The notes under the pieces were generated by a model. The model was not told the origin of the DNA. It was given only the letters and a program-made list of their open reading frames with translations, and searched no databases. Both the position numbers and the translations under genes were made by a program. This document shows, piece after piece, positions 15,798-24,270 of a stretch of 38,863 nt of DNA (positions within the stretch are counted from its first letter, which is position 1; the number at the start of each line of letters is the position of its first letter). Source of the DNA: Verrucomicrobiota bacterium (GTDB lineage: Bacteria > Verrucomicrobiota > Verrucomicrobiia > Limisphaerales > UBA9464); the NCBI GenBank assembly GCA_025360495.1, contig JANYCC010000284.1:1-38863 (forward strand), given 5' to 3'.

Positions 15798-16413
15798 CGC
15801 GGAGCAGCAGGATGCGGTCGGCGAGACGTTCCGCCTCGCGCCGGTTGTGGGTGATATGGAGAACCGTGATGCCCGTCCGGCGGCGGACCTCGGCGAGCAC
15901 CGAGCAAATCTCCGTGCGGGTGTCGTCGTCGAGTGCGCTGAGCGGTTCGTCGAGGCAAAGCAACTGAGGGTGGAACGAAAGGGCGCGACCGAGGGCGACC
16001 CGTTGGGCTTCGCCGCCGCTGAGTCCGTGGGGGCGTCGGTCGAGAAGGGGATCCAGCCCCAGCCAATCGGCGAGTTCGGTGACGCGGGCGGTGATGGGTC
16101 CGGGAGCCCAACGACGGACGACGAGGGCGAAAGCGAGATGTTGGCGGACCGTGAGATGCTCAAAAAGTGCACCGTCCTGCGGCACGAAACCGATGCCCCG
16201 GGCGCCGGGCGGTTCGGTGGTGACGTCGCGTCCGCCGATACGGATTTGTCCGGCGGAAACGGGGCGGAGGCCGCAGACGGCTTCGAGCAGGGTGGTCTTG
16301 CCGGCGCCGGTGCGGCCCATGAGGGCGGTGTGGCTGCCCGCGGGAATATCGAGGGAAAGATCCCGGAGGGTGAAGGCTCCGGCATGGACGGTGACGTGTT
16401 CGAGGGCGATCAC
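15763..16413 (-). CDS. ModC-like ABC transporter ATPase
   Basis: LMGRTGAGKTTLLEAVCGLRPVSAGQI...IGFVPQDGALFEHLTVRQHLAFAL...LSGGEAQRVALGRALSFHPQLLCLDEPLSALDD. Confidence 0.9.
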   Translation of the reverse strand: MIALEHVTVHAGAFTLRDLSLDIPAGSHTALMGRTGAGKTTLLEAVCGLRPVSAGQIRIGGRDVTTEPPGARGIGFVPQDGALFEHLTVRQHLAFALVVRRWAPGPITARVTELADWLGLDPLLDRRPHGLSGGEAQRVALGRALSFHPQLLCLDEPLSALDDDTRTEICSVLAEVRRRTGITVLHITHNRREAERLADRILLLRDGRIEPCPASS

Positions 16414-16418
16414 GTCAG

Positions 16419-17252
16419 TCAGAGCGGACGGTTGAGGACAGGGTTGAGGCCGTAGGCGCGGATGAGAAGGAGGACGGCGACGGCGGCGACGACCATGAGG
16501 AGGGAGACGGCGACGGCGGCCTCGAGGTTGCCCACGCTGAGTTCCAGGAAGACCGTGGTGGGAAGGACTTCGGTTTTCATGCGGGTGGCGCCGGAGAAGA
16601 CGAGGATCGGACCGAATTCACCGAGGGCGCGCGCCCAGGCGAGGGTGGCGGCGGTGAGGACGCCACGCCGGGCCGAGGGCAGCACGACCATCCAGAAAGC
16701 CTGGCTGCGGCTGCAACCGAGCGTGAGGGCCACCTGTTCGTGGCGCGGGCTTATCTGTTCGAAGGTGGCACGCATCGTCCGGACCGCGAAGGCGCAGGCG
16801 ACCATGAATTGGGCGAGGATGACGCTGGGGACGGCGTAGGTGATGGGGATGATCCGTTCGAGGGCGCGCAACGGCGGGAACTGGAAGAGGATCAGCAGGC
16901 TCAGTCCGATCACCAGCGGGGGCAGCACGATCGGGATGTCGAGCAGGGCATCGAGCAGGGCGTGACCCGGAAAACGAAGTCGGGTCATGAGGTAGCCGAT
17001 CGGCACGGCGACCCAGAGCGAGAGCAGGGTGGTGAGACTGCAGCTCAGGAGGCTGAGGCGGATGGAATGACGTATTTCAGGGCTTTGCAGGGCGCGCCAC
17101 AGGTGGGCGGGCGAGGTATAGAAAGCGTCGGCCACCACGGTCGCTGCGAGGAGAAGGATGTAAGTTCCGCCGAGGAGTGCGAAGCACGTGTGGAACACGC
17201 GGTCCGAACCGCGCGGGGCGGAGGGTGGGGGCGACGCCGGCTCGGGATTCAT
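16419..17252 (-). CDS. ModB-like ABC transporter permease
   Basis: MNPEPASPPPSAPRG...IRHSIRLSLLSCSLTTLLSLWVAVPIGYLMTRLRFPG..DIPIVLPPLVIGLSLL..ATLAWARALGEFGPILVFSGATRMKTEVLPTTVFLELSVGN. Confidence 0.9.
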   Translation of the reverse strand: MNPEPASPPPSAPRGSDRVFHTCFALLGGTYILLLAATVVADAFYTSPAHLWRALQSPEIRHSIRLSLLSCSLTTLLSLWVAVPIGYLMTRLRFPGHALLDALLDIPIVLPPLVIGLSLLILFQFPPLRALERIIPITYAVPSVILAQFMVACAFAVRTMRATFEQISPRHEQVALTLGCSRSQAFWMVVLPSARRGVLTAATLAWARALGEFGPILVFSGATRMKTEVLPTTVFLELSVGNLEAAVAVSLLMVVAAVAVLLLIRAYGLNPVLNRPL

Positions 17253-17267
17253 TCTGGATCCGGGGAT

Positions 17268-17396
17268 GTTAACCACGGATTTCACGGATTTCACGGATGA
17301 GCAACACCCATGGGCCAACCCGGCGGAGGATTGACCTCCAAACACACCAAACCCATGAAAGACCGAAGTGCTTCATCCATGTCATCCGCGGTTTTT
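17268..17396. repeat. Inverted-repeat intergenic element with 9-bp direct repeats (acggatttc)
   Basis: gttaaccacggatttcacggatttcacggatga ... tcatccatgtcatccgcggttttt. Confidence 0.55.
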
Positions 17397-17404
17397 CCAG
17401 CCGG

Positions 17405-18901
17405 TCAGGGGGAAGTTCCCGGGCCTTTCCAGTGGAATCCGGCCTGCTCGAACCGGGTGCGTGACGCCGCCGCCTGAAGGGTGTCGAGGAGACGGCCCAT
17501 GAGTTGCGCATGATCGGAGTTGCGTCCGACGGCATAGGGTTGGATCGCGATGGAACCCGGTTCATGGAGTTCGATGGTTTCGAGGGAATCACGCACCTGG
17601 CTGGCGTTGGCGGCGTAGACCAGGGTGACATCGAGGGCGCCCGAACGGAGTTGGTTGAGGAGAAGGTCGCCGGTCGGGGACTGGACGCTGACATTGGCGA
17701 TGACGCGTTCATAAAGGCCGGCATTCTTGAGAAGCCGGGCGGTCAGCGCCCCGAGTGCGCTCTGTTGTTCGTGGGCCAGGCCGACCTTCAGGCCGGGTCG
17801 GGCGAGATCGGCGAGCCCGGTGATTTTGGACGGGTTCCCCTTTTTCACGAGGAGCACCATCGGGGTCTCGCTCAGCACCACTGCGGGTCGGAAATCATTG
17901 GTGACCGTGTCCATGAAGGAGACGTCGCAGGCGAAATACGCGTCCGGTTTCTGGCCGGCCCGGATCTGCGCGGTGAGGATGCCGCAGCCATTATAAACCC
18001 GGGTGACGTGTGCGCCTTCGCGTTGCTCGAATTCCGTGAGGGTCGTTTCGATGGCGACCCGGTTCACCGCACCACTATAGAGCAACACCTCGGGCTCCAA
18101 GCCCCAGAGGTCGCCGACGGCCACCCGGTAGCCCGCCTCCGCGAAACGACGGAGGCCGCGGTCGCGGGCGGTGAGGAAACGCGTGAACCGGAGGGCGGCG
18201 CGGGGTTGGTCACAGAACGAGAGCACTCCGGCCGCCACCTCCGAGCTGAAGTCGGCGAACTCGGGTGCGGTCACAGCGGCCAGTTCCGGATATTGCCGGA
18301 TCGTGGCGTCCCACACGATGCCGGCATCGACGCTGCCGAGTTTCACGTCATTGGCGACCTCGTTGACCGTGGGCTTGAACACAGTGGCCCGGGCCGCCAG
18401 CGGAGCCCACTGTCCGGTGTGGGTGAGTGACTGGCGGGTGGCCACCCCGATGGCCGTGGCCTCGGGATTGGCAAGCGCCACGCGCACCTCGGGTCGCAGC
18501 AGGTCGGCCACGCCGGTGAGGCCGCGCGGATTGCCCCGGGGCACCGCGATGACCGGGGTGATGCGCGCGATGGGGATGACCTCGGCGAGGAGATGGTTCG
18601 ACCGGGCCATTTCCATGAAGGAACCGTCGGCGGATAGGAACACATCGCCGCGCCGGGCTATTTTGAAATTGTTGAGCAGGGTGCCCGAGCCGCCGAACTG
18701 GAGTTGGACGGGGATGCCGAATTCCTGTTCGTAATCGTGGGCGGCGGCCTCAACGGGAACCTTGAGTCCCGCGGCGCAATAAACCAGCAAGGGGCGCACG
18801 GCGGCGATGGCGGCCGGGCGTTTCTGGTTCCAATAAAGCAGGCCGGCCAGCAGGGCGAAGGCCGCGAGCGAACCGAGGATGATATTCCGGCCCGGGTTCA
18901 T
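17405..18901 (-). CDS. Membrane-anchored tandem ModA-like periplasmic binding protein (two PBP domains)
   Basis: Domain 1: LLVYCAAGLKVPVEAAAHDYEQEFGIPVQLQFGGSGTLLNNFKIARRGDVFLSADGSFM. Domain 2: VLLYSGAVNRVAIETTLTEFEQREGAHVTRVYNGCGILTAQIRAGQKPDAYFACDVSFM. Start overlaps the upstream stop (ATGA). Confidence 0.88.
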   Translation of the reverse strand: MNPGRNIILGSLAAFALLAGLLYWNQKRPAAIAAVRPLLVYCAAGLKVPVEAAAHDYEQEFGIPVQLQFGGSGTLLNNFKIARRGDVFLSADGSFMEMARSNHLLAEVIPIARITPVIAVPRGNPRGLTGVADLLRPEVRVALANPEATAIGVATRQSLTHTGQWAPLAARATVFKPTVNEVANDVKLGSVDAGIVWDATIRQYPELAAVTAPEFADFSSEVAAGVLSFCDQPRAALRFTRFLTARDRGLRRFAEAGYRVAVGDLWGLEPEVLLYSGAVNRVAIETTLTEFEQREGAHVTRVYNGCGILTAQIRAGQKPDAYFACDVSFMDTVTNDFRPAVVLSETPMVLLVKKGNPSKITGLADLARPGLKVGLAHEQQSALGALTARLLKNAGLYERVIANVSVQSPTGDLLLNQLRSGALDVTLVYAANASQVRDSLETIELHEPGSIAIQPYAVGRNSDHAQLMGRLLDTLQAAASRTRFEQAGFHWKGPGTSP

Positions 18902-20181
18902 CCGGGAGAGGGGGCCGGCAGACGCGCGAGGGCCGCCGCGAGGAGGTCGATGAAACCGGTCACGGCCGCATCGTCGTGGGCCAATGACAGGTATAATTTG
19001 GTGCCCATCGGATTCAGGAAGACACCTTCCTGCAGGAGGGCGAGCAACAGCGCCCGTCCGCGGGTCCGGTCGCTGGCGAGCCAGGTGGCCTGGTCGGTGA
19101 CCGGAGTGGCGGAAAACGCGATTTGCGCCAGCGGGCCGTCCCCGAGAATCTGGGCCGTCTCCCCGGCGTGATCGAGGACTTCGCGCATCCGACGCCGCAG
19201 ATGGGCGCCCGCAGCATGGAGGCCGGGATAGACGCCCGGTTCGGCGAGGAGATCCAAGGTGGCCAGGGCGGCGGCGCAGGAGACCGGGTTGCCGCCGGTG
19301 GTGGAGGCGGACCAGGCGTATTTCGGACCGGGAAGCCGGTGTTCGTCCACCACCTCCATCAGGTCGGCGCGTCCGGCATAGGCGCCGAGGGGGAATCCTC
19401 CGCCCAATGCCTTGCCATAAGCCACAAGGTCGGGGATGACCCCGTAATATTCCTGCGCACCGCCCGGTGCGAGGCGGAAGCCGGTGACCACCTCATCGAA
19501 CACCAGGACGATGCCGTGGCGCCGCGTGAGTTTGCGCAGGCCTTCCAAGAAGCCGGGTTTGGGGGCGAGACAACGGTGGAGGGGTTCGACAATCACCGCG
19601 GCGGTTTCGTGGCCGTATTGGGCGAGGATTTCCGCGGTGACATCGAGGTCGTTATAAGGTGCCGCGAGGACATCGTTCTCGACCCAGGAAGCACCGGCGC
19701 CCGACGGGTCGGCGTGGGGGGGCACGGTGGATCGGCCCTGGAGCATGCCGGCGACACCGACGGGATGCTGGCCGTGATAGGCGCCGGCAAACTTGAGGAC
19801 CTTGGGTCGGCCGGTGGCGGCTTGCGCGACCCGCAGGCAGAGCATCGTGGCCTCGGTTCCCGACGCGACGAAACGGATCCGTTCGGCACACGGCGAGAGG
19901 CTGCAGACGCGTTCCGCCAATTCCACGGCACGACGGTTGACCGCCGCGAAATTGGCGCCGAGCGATGCCTGTTGGGTGGCGGCTTCGATGACCCTCGGGT
20001 GCGCATGGCCGACCAGGACCGAGCCCCAGGCCATGGTGAAATCGAGGAATTCACGGCCGTCGGTGTCCCAGACCCGGCAGCCATGGCCACGTTCGATCAC
20101 CGGCACCAGTTCCGGCGGCAGCCCGTATTCGCCGTTGGAACCGGCCGGAAACCGGGCGAGTGCGCGTTCGCGAAAGGTCAT
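18898..20181 (-). CDS. Class III PLP aminotransferase, glutamate-1-semialdehyde aminomutase-like
   Basis: GLPPELVPVIERGHGCRVWDTDGREFLDFTMAWGSVLVGHAHPRVIEA...FVASGTEATMLCLRVAQAATGRPKVLKFAGAYHGQHP...LVFDEVVTGFRLAPGGAQEYYGVIPDLVAYGKALGGGFPLGAYAG. Confidence 0.9.
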   Translation of the reverse strand: MTFRERALARFPAGSNGEYGLPPELVPVIERGHGCRVWDTDGREFLDFTMAWGSVLVGHAHPRVIEAATQQASLGANFAAVNRRAVELAERVCSLSPCAERIRFVASGTEATMLCLRVAQAATGRPKVLKFAGAYHGQHPVGVAGMLQGRSTVPPHADPSGAGASWVENDVLAAPYNDLDVTAEILAQYGHETAAVIVEPLHRCLAPKPGFLEGLRKLTRRHGIVLVFDEVVTGFRLAPGGAQEYYGVIPDLVAYGKALGGGFPLGAYAGRADLMEVVDEHRLPGPKYAWSASTTGGNPVSCAAALATLDLLAEPGVYPGLHAAGAHLRRRMREVLDHAGETAQILGDGPLAQIAFSATPVTDQATWLASDRTRGRALLLALLQEGVFLNPMGTKLYLSLAHDDAAVTGFIDLLAAALARLPAPSPG

Positions 20182-20194
20182 GACAGTTTTGGAT

Positions 20195-21583
20195 TCAAGC
20201 TGGATCCGGGATCTGGCTCAGGGTCGCTTCCACCTCACCGATGCAGACATCGAGGATTTGAAGGGCCTTCTCCAGTTCGGACCGCGTGATCGTGAGCGCC
20301 GGGGTCAGCGTGAGGATGTGGCCCATGGTGACCTTGAAATTCAACCCGCGACCCAGCGCCGCGTACATCACCCGTTCGGCGGCGTCCGTGGCCGGGATGG
20401 GCCGCCCGTCCGTTCCCGGTTTCACCAGTTCGATCCCCATCAACAGGCCGAGGCCGCGGATGTCACCGATCAGCGGATGACGGTCCGCCATCTCCCGCAT
20501 GCGGACGAGCGCATGGGCGCCCAGTTCCGCGGCGTGCGCCACCAGGCTCTCGTCGCGGATCACGTCGAGCGTGGCGATGCCGGCGGCGCAGGCGACCGGG
20601 TTTTTCTCGTGGGTATAATGCCCGAGCGCGGTGTGCGTGGCGACATTGAGGGATTCGCGGGCCAGCAGCGCGGCGAGCGGAAAAACCCCGCCTCCGAGTC
20701 CCTTGCCCAACACCAGCATGTCCGGAACCACCCCGTAATGTTCGCACGCAAACATCCGACCCGTCCGTCCGAGGCCGATCGGGATCTCGTCGAGGATCAA
20801 CAATGCCCCATGGCGGTCGCAGGCCGCCCGGATCCGTTTCCAATAGTCGGGGGGCGGGATGAACGGGGTGCACCGGACGGTTTCGCCGATGACCGCCGCC
20901 ACGTCACCTTCCTTCTGCAAGACATACTCCACATAGTCGGCGCAGGACAGATTGCACGCATGACCGCAGCGGAACGGGCACTTGAGCGGTTCGGGTGGCG
21001 GTACGTGTTCGCATCCGGGAAGAAGTGGTCCGATCCCTTTCCGAAACACCGCCTCGCCGCCGATCGAGATGGCGTCCAGGGAGGCACCATGGAAGGAATC
21101 CCACATCGAGACGAACTTGAACCGGCCGGTGGCGACCCGTGCGAGCTTGAGGGCCATGCCGATGGCGGAGGTTCCGCCCGGGGCGAACAGGACGCGGCTG
21201 AGGTCCCCGGGTGCGAGTTCGGTGAGCCGCCGGGCGAGATCGATCGCCGGTTCACAGGTGTAACGGCGGGTGCAGAAGCTTAGCGTGTCGAGTTGATCCT
21301 TGATCGCCGCGATGACGCGTGGATGACCGAACCCGACCTGATGCACATTGTTGCCGTGGAAATCGAGGTAACGCCGGCCTTCGGCGTCCTCGATCCAGGC
21401 GCCTTCGGCGCGGCGCAGCACATTGAGGCACGGGGTGGACAGGGACTGGTGCAGGAACCGCCGGGCGTCCTCGTCCAACAACCGTTGGGTCTCGGTCCCG
21501 ACCTGGGCCGCCGACCAGGCCGATCGGTGCGGTGACAGGTTGACGTCGCCTTCGGAACGCAGGGCATCGAGGGGGTCGGGCAT
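20195..21583 (-). CDS. pbfA: Class III PLP enzyme resembling (R)-1-hydroxy-2-aminoethylphosphonate ammonia-lyase (PbfA)
   Basis: MPDPLDALRSEGDVNLSPHRSAW...YLDFHGNNVHQVGFGHPRVIAAIKDQLDTLSFCTRRYTCEPAIDLARRLTELAPGDLSRVLFAPGGTSAIGMALKLARVATGRFKFVSMWDSFHGASLDAISIGGEAVFRKGIGPLLPG...LDEIPIGLGRTGRMFACEHYGVVPDMLVLGKGLGGGVFP. Class III fold is certain. PbfA assignment rests on recall of the family plus PhnA/PhnW in the same window. Confidence 0.7.
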   Translation of the reverse strand: MPDPLDALRSEGDVNLSPHRSAWSAAQVGTETQRLLDEDARRFLHQSLSTPCLNVLRRAEGAWIEDAEGRRYLDFHGNNVHQVGFGHPRVIAAIKDQLDTLSFCTRRYTCEPAIDLARRLTELAPGDLSRVLFAPGGTSAIGMALKLARVATGRFKFVSMWDSFHGASLDAISIGGEAVFRKGIGPLLPGCEHVPPPEPLKCPFRCGHACNLSCADYVEYVLQKEGDVAAVIGETVRCTPFIPPPDYWKRIRAACDRHGALLILDEIPIGLGRTGRMFACEHYGVVPDMLVLGKGLGGGVFPLAALLARESLNVATHTALGHYTHEKNPVACAAGIATLDVIRDESLVAHAAELGAHALVRMREMADRHPLIGDIRGLGLLMGIELVKPGTDGRPIPATDAAERVMYAALGRGLNFKVTMGHILTLTPALTITRSELEKALQILDVCIGEVEATLSQIPDPA

Positions 21584-21604
21584 TGGGGAGGGGGAATGAC
21601 TAAT

Positions 21605-21783
21605 GTCTCGTGTCTCGTGTCTCGTGTCTCGTGTCTCGTGTCTCGTGTCTCGTGTCTCGTGTCTCGTGTCTCGTGTCTCGTGTCTCGTTCGGGGTTCGTG
21701 ATTCGTGATTCGTGATTCGTGATTCGTGATTCGTGATTCGTCATTAGACATTCGTCATTAGACATTCGTCATTCGTCATTCGT
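21605..21783. repeat. Composite tandem heptamer array: 12x GTCTCGT, 6x GATTCGT, then CATTAGA/CATTCGT units
   Basis: Read directly at 21605-21688, 21700-21741 and 21742-21783. Confidence 0.97.
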
Positions 21784-21793
21784 CATTCCCCCG

Positions 21794-23116
21794 TCAGCCC
21801 AGCTTCCAGCCTTTGCGGTATTCGTGGTGGAGCAGGCGGTCGGCCTCTGGCACCCCTTTGGCGTGCATGCGGGTGACATCCCATTCGAGGCGTTTGCCGG
21901 TGCGGAACGCGACATTTCCCAACTGGCCGATCTCGGTGAGGAGCGTGCCATAGGCGAACGGCGAATTGGTGCGGCCCAGGGGCGCGAATTGCGGCAAGGC
22001 AAGGTTTTCACCCTTGCACGCCCGGATCCATTCCTCGTGGTGGCCGACTGACTCAGCCAGCGTCGGGGCCGGCGGGACGAAATCCTTGAAGGAAGCCTCC
22101 GGCAGCAACACGTGCCGGCCGTAATCGGCGAGCAACATGCCCTTGGCGCCGATAAACAAAGTCCCGCCACCCCACTTCGACAGATCGGGGGTCCCGGGGA
22201 CTTGGGGCCGGCGATCGCCCGAATACCAGTAGAGTTTCGTCGGCGGGCCGCCCTTCGTGGCGGCGGGGAATTCATAACGGATCTTGAGCCATGCCGGCGC
22301 ACATTCGGCGTCCGGTGCGGGGCCCTCGGATTCGATGACCGATGGCAGGCCGAGTCGCAGGGCCCAGACCCCGAGATCCATGTGGTGACAGCAGAAATCA
22401 CTGAGCGTGCCGCCGCCGAAATGCCACCAACGGCGCCAGTTGAACGGCACCCATTCGGAACTGTAGGCGCGCCATTTCACCGGGCCGATCCATTGTTCGT
22501 AATCGAGGTCGGCCGGCGCCGGAACCGGGGCGGGCAAGGGTTTCGTCTCCCAAACACTCCCGGCCCAATGGTGGACCTCCCCGACCGTGCCGATCACGCC
22601 CCCTTGGATCAGTTCCACCACCCGCCGATAATTCGAACTGGCGTGGATCTGGTTGCCGGTCTGGGTCACCAATCCACTCCGACGCGCCACTTCAATGAGC
22701 CGGCGATTCTCGGAGACGGTGTGGGTCAGCGGCTTCTCGCAATACACATGGCGGCCGCTCTGCAGGGCCGCGATCGCGATGATGGCGTGGTTGTGGTCCG
22801 GCGTGCTGACCACCACGGCATCGAGATCCTTGCGGTCGAGCAACCGGCGGAAGTCGGAGTATTTGGCCGCCGCCGGAAACCGGGCGGCCGCCGCCCCGAG
22901 ACGCTTGGAATCCACATCGCACAGTGCGACGAGGTTCTGGCCCTTCACGCCCTCCAGGTTTTCGCCGCCCCGGCCGGCGACCCCGATGAGGCCGAGGTTG
23001 AGTTTTTCATTGGGCGAGATGCGACGGGCGGCCGGTGCGGCGGCGTGGCTGGCGAAGGCGATCCCGGCGGCGGCCAGGGACGAATCCCTGAGGAATTGGC
23101 GGCGGTTCAAGTTCAT
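21794..23116 (-). CDS. Gfo/Idh/MocA family oxidoreductase with Tat signal
   Basis: MNLNRRQFLRDSSLAAAGIAFASHAAA (twin Arg), LNLGLIGVAGRGGENLEGVKGQNLVALCDVD, VVSTPDHNHAIIAIAALQSGRHVYCEKPLTHTVSE. Confidence 0.92.
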   Translation of the reverse strand: MNLNRRQFLRDSSLAAAGIAFASHAAAPAARRISPNEKLNLGLIGVAGRGGENLEGVKGQNLVALCDVDSKRLGAAAARFPAAAKYSDFRRLLDRKDLDAVVVSTPDHNHAIIAIAALQSGRHVYCEKPLTHTVSENRRLIEVARRSGLVTQTGNQIHASSNYRRVVELIQGGVIGTVGEVHHWAGSVWETKPLPAPVPAPADLDYEQWIGPVKWRAYSSEWVPFNWRRWWHFGGGTLSDFCCHHMDLGVWALRLGLPSVIESEGPAPDAECAPAWLKIRYEFPAATKGGPPTKLYWYSGDRRPQVPGTPDLSKWGGGTLFIGAKGMLLADYGRHVLLPEASFKDFVPPAPTLAESVGHHEEWIRACKGENLALPQFAPLGRTNSPFAYGTLLTEIGQLGNVAFRTGKRLEWDVTRMHAKGVPEADRLLHHEYRKGWKLG

Positions 23117-23214
23117 GGCGGTGGTGGGGCCGATGGTGGCACTTCGGAGAGTCGGTGGGAAGTCACGGCTCCTCGGCACCATCGGGACGTATCTGTACCT
23201 TTCCGCGGATCCCT

Positions 23215-23709
23215 TCAACCGCCCGTGAGTTTTCGCCGTTCCTCCAACAACGCCTGCAATTCGGCGATCGTTTCGAGGTCCTTTGGCCGGCCTGCCGCAC
23301 GCTTGAGTTGGATCAGACGTTCCAGCGTGACCACGCGACAGGCGATCCCAAGTGCCGTTCGAAGTTCTGTGTGCGGTAGCAGGTCCTCGTAGGTTCCCCC
23401 TCCCGCAACTTCGCCCAATAAATCAATATCCCCCAAGGTGGTGGTGAGGGTGAAGTTCAAGCCCATGCGGAGGGTCGCGAAGTCCAAGCGGAACGGAAGC
23501 CCGGCCGGTGCCCCGCGCAGGTAGGGCTCCAACGGCGTCAGCGTGGCCACGATCCGCTCGAGATTTTCCCGGTTGCGACGATATACCACATCGACATCCA
23601 ACGTCACCCGGGCGGATCCGTGAATGATGGCGGCCCAGCCGCCAATGACCAGAAACTCAACGCCAGCCCCTTGCAATCGCGGAGCAATGGTGTCCAGCGT
23701 GGCGATCAT
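23215..23709 (-). CDS. Nucleotidyltransferase-fold protein (MNT/DUF6036-like)
   Basis: GAGVEFLVIGGWAAIIHGSARVTLDVDVVYRRNRENLERIVATL...RVVTLERLIQLKRAAGRPKDLETIAELQAL. Confidence 0.8.
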   Translation of the reverse strand: MIATLDTIAPRLQGAGVEFLVIGGWAAIIHGSARVTLDVDVVYRRNRENLERIVATLTPLEPYLRGAPAGLPFRLDFATLRMGLNFTLTTTLGDIDLLGEVAGGGTYEDLLPHTELRTALGIACRVVTLERLIQLKRAAGRPKDLETIAELQALLEERRKLTGG

Positions 23710-23954
23710 GGGTGGTCAATGGCCGGGATGACCTTCGGTGCGTGCCGCCATCGATCCACCGCTTGCGCGGCCGCCGCCGCTTGGGCGATCCGCTGGTCCA
23801 GCGTACGTCCCAGATTCTGCCGCAACAAAGTCCGATCGACGTCGCGCTTGAAGGCTTCAATCACCGGATCCACGGTATCGGCGGGCGGCAGTTCCTCCCT
23901 CGGCTCTCGGCGGACCGGCGATTGAAAGATCTCACCCTTGTTGCTCGCGGTCAT
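23706..23954 (-). CDS. Small protein translationally coupled to the nucleotidyltransferase
   Basis: MTASNKGEIFQSPVRREPREELPPADTVDPVIEAFKRDVDRTLLRQNLGRTLDQRIAQAAAAAQAVDRWRHAPKVIPAIDHP; ATGA overlap with the next gene. Confidence 0.7.
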   Translation of the reverse strand: MTASNKGEIFQSPVRREPREELPPADTVDPVIEAFKRDVDRTLLRQNLGRTLDQRIAQAAAAAQAVDRWRHAPKVIPAIDHP

Positions 23955-24030
23955 CGGCGGACGGTACCCCTCACCTGTCACCCCGGCCATTCCAATTCAT
24001 TGGCCTGACCGAAAGGAGACCGGATTGAAT

Positions 24031-24206
24031 GGCCGCAAATGAGCGCAAAGATCGCAAAGGAAGGAACCTGACGGGCAATGCAAATGAAACGTGGCTCTCC
24101 CGTCGGGTGAAAACGGACTCGGGAGAGAGTTTGTCCGGAACGCGGTGCCTTTGCGTTCTTTGGCGTTCTGTTGCGGCTCATGAATTTCCAAGTCTTTGCG
24201 GCTGGC
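24031..24206. repeat. Inverted-repeat, MITE-like intergenic element
   Basis: ggccgcaaatgagcgcaaagatcgcaaagg versus cctttgcgttctttggcgttctgttgcggctcat...ctttgcggctggcc, enclosing CTCTCCCG...CGGGAGAG. Confidence 0.5.
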
Positions 24207-24270
24207 CAATCCGGCCCGGATCGCGAATAGGCTCCTAACCATTAGGGCAACCCATCAACCCGTCGGCCCA

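Noticed and set aside
17504-21283. Plus-strand ORFs 17504-18430, 19123-20289 and 19793-21283
   Set aside because: Shadows of the tandem ModA-like and PLP enzyme genes.
21584-21751. N-terminal 56-aa extension of the PbfA-like protein (HETRDTR repeats)
   Set aside because: Produced by the heptamer array; the family-like sequence begins at MPDPLDALRSEG (21583).
21605-21783. Possible CRISPR array
   Set aside because: Contiguous 7-bp tandem units without spacers; no cas genes in the window.
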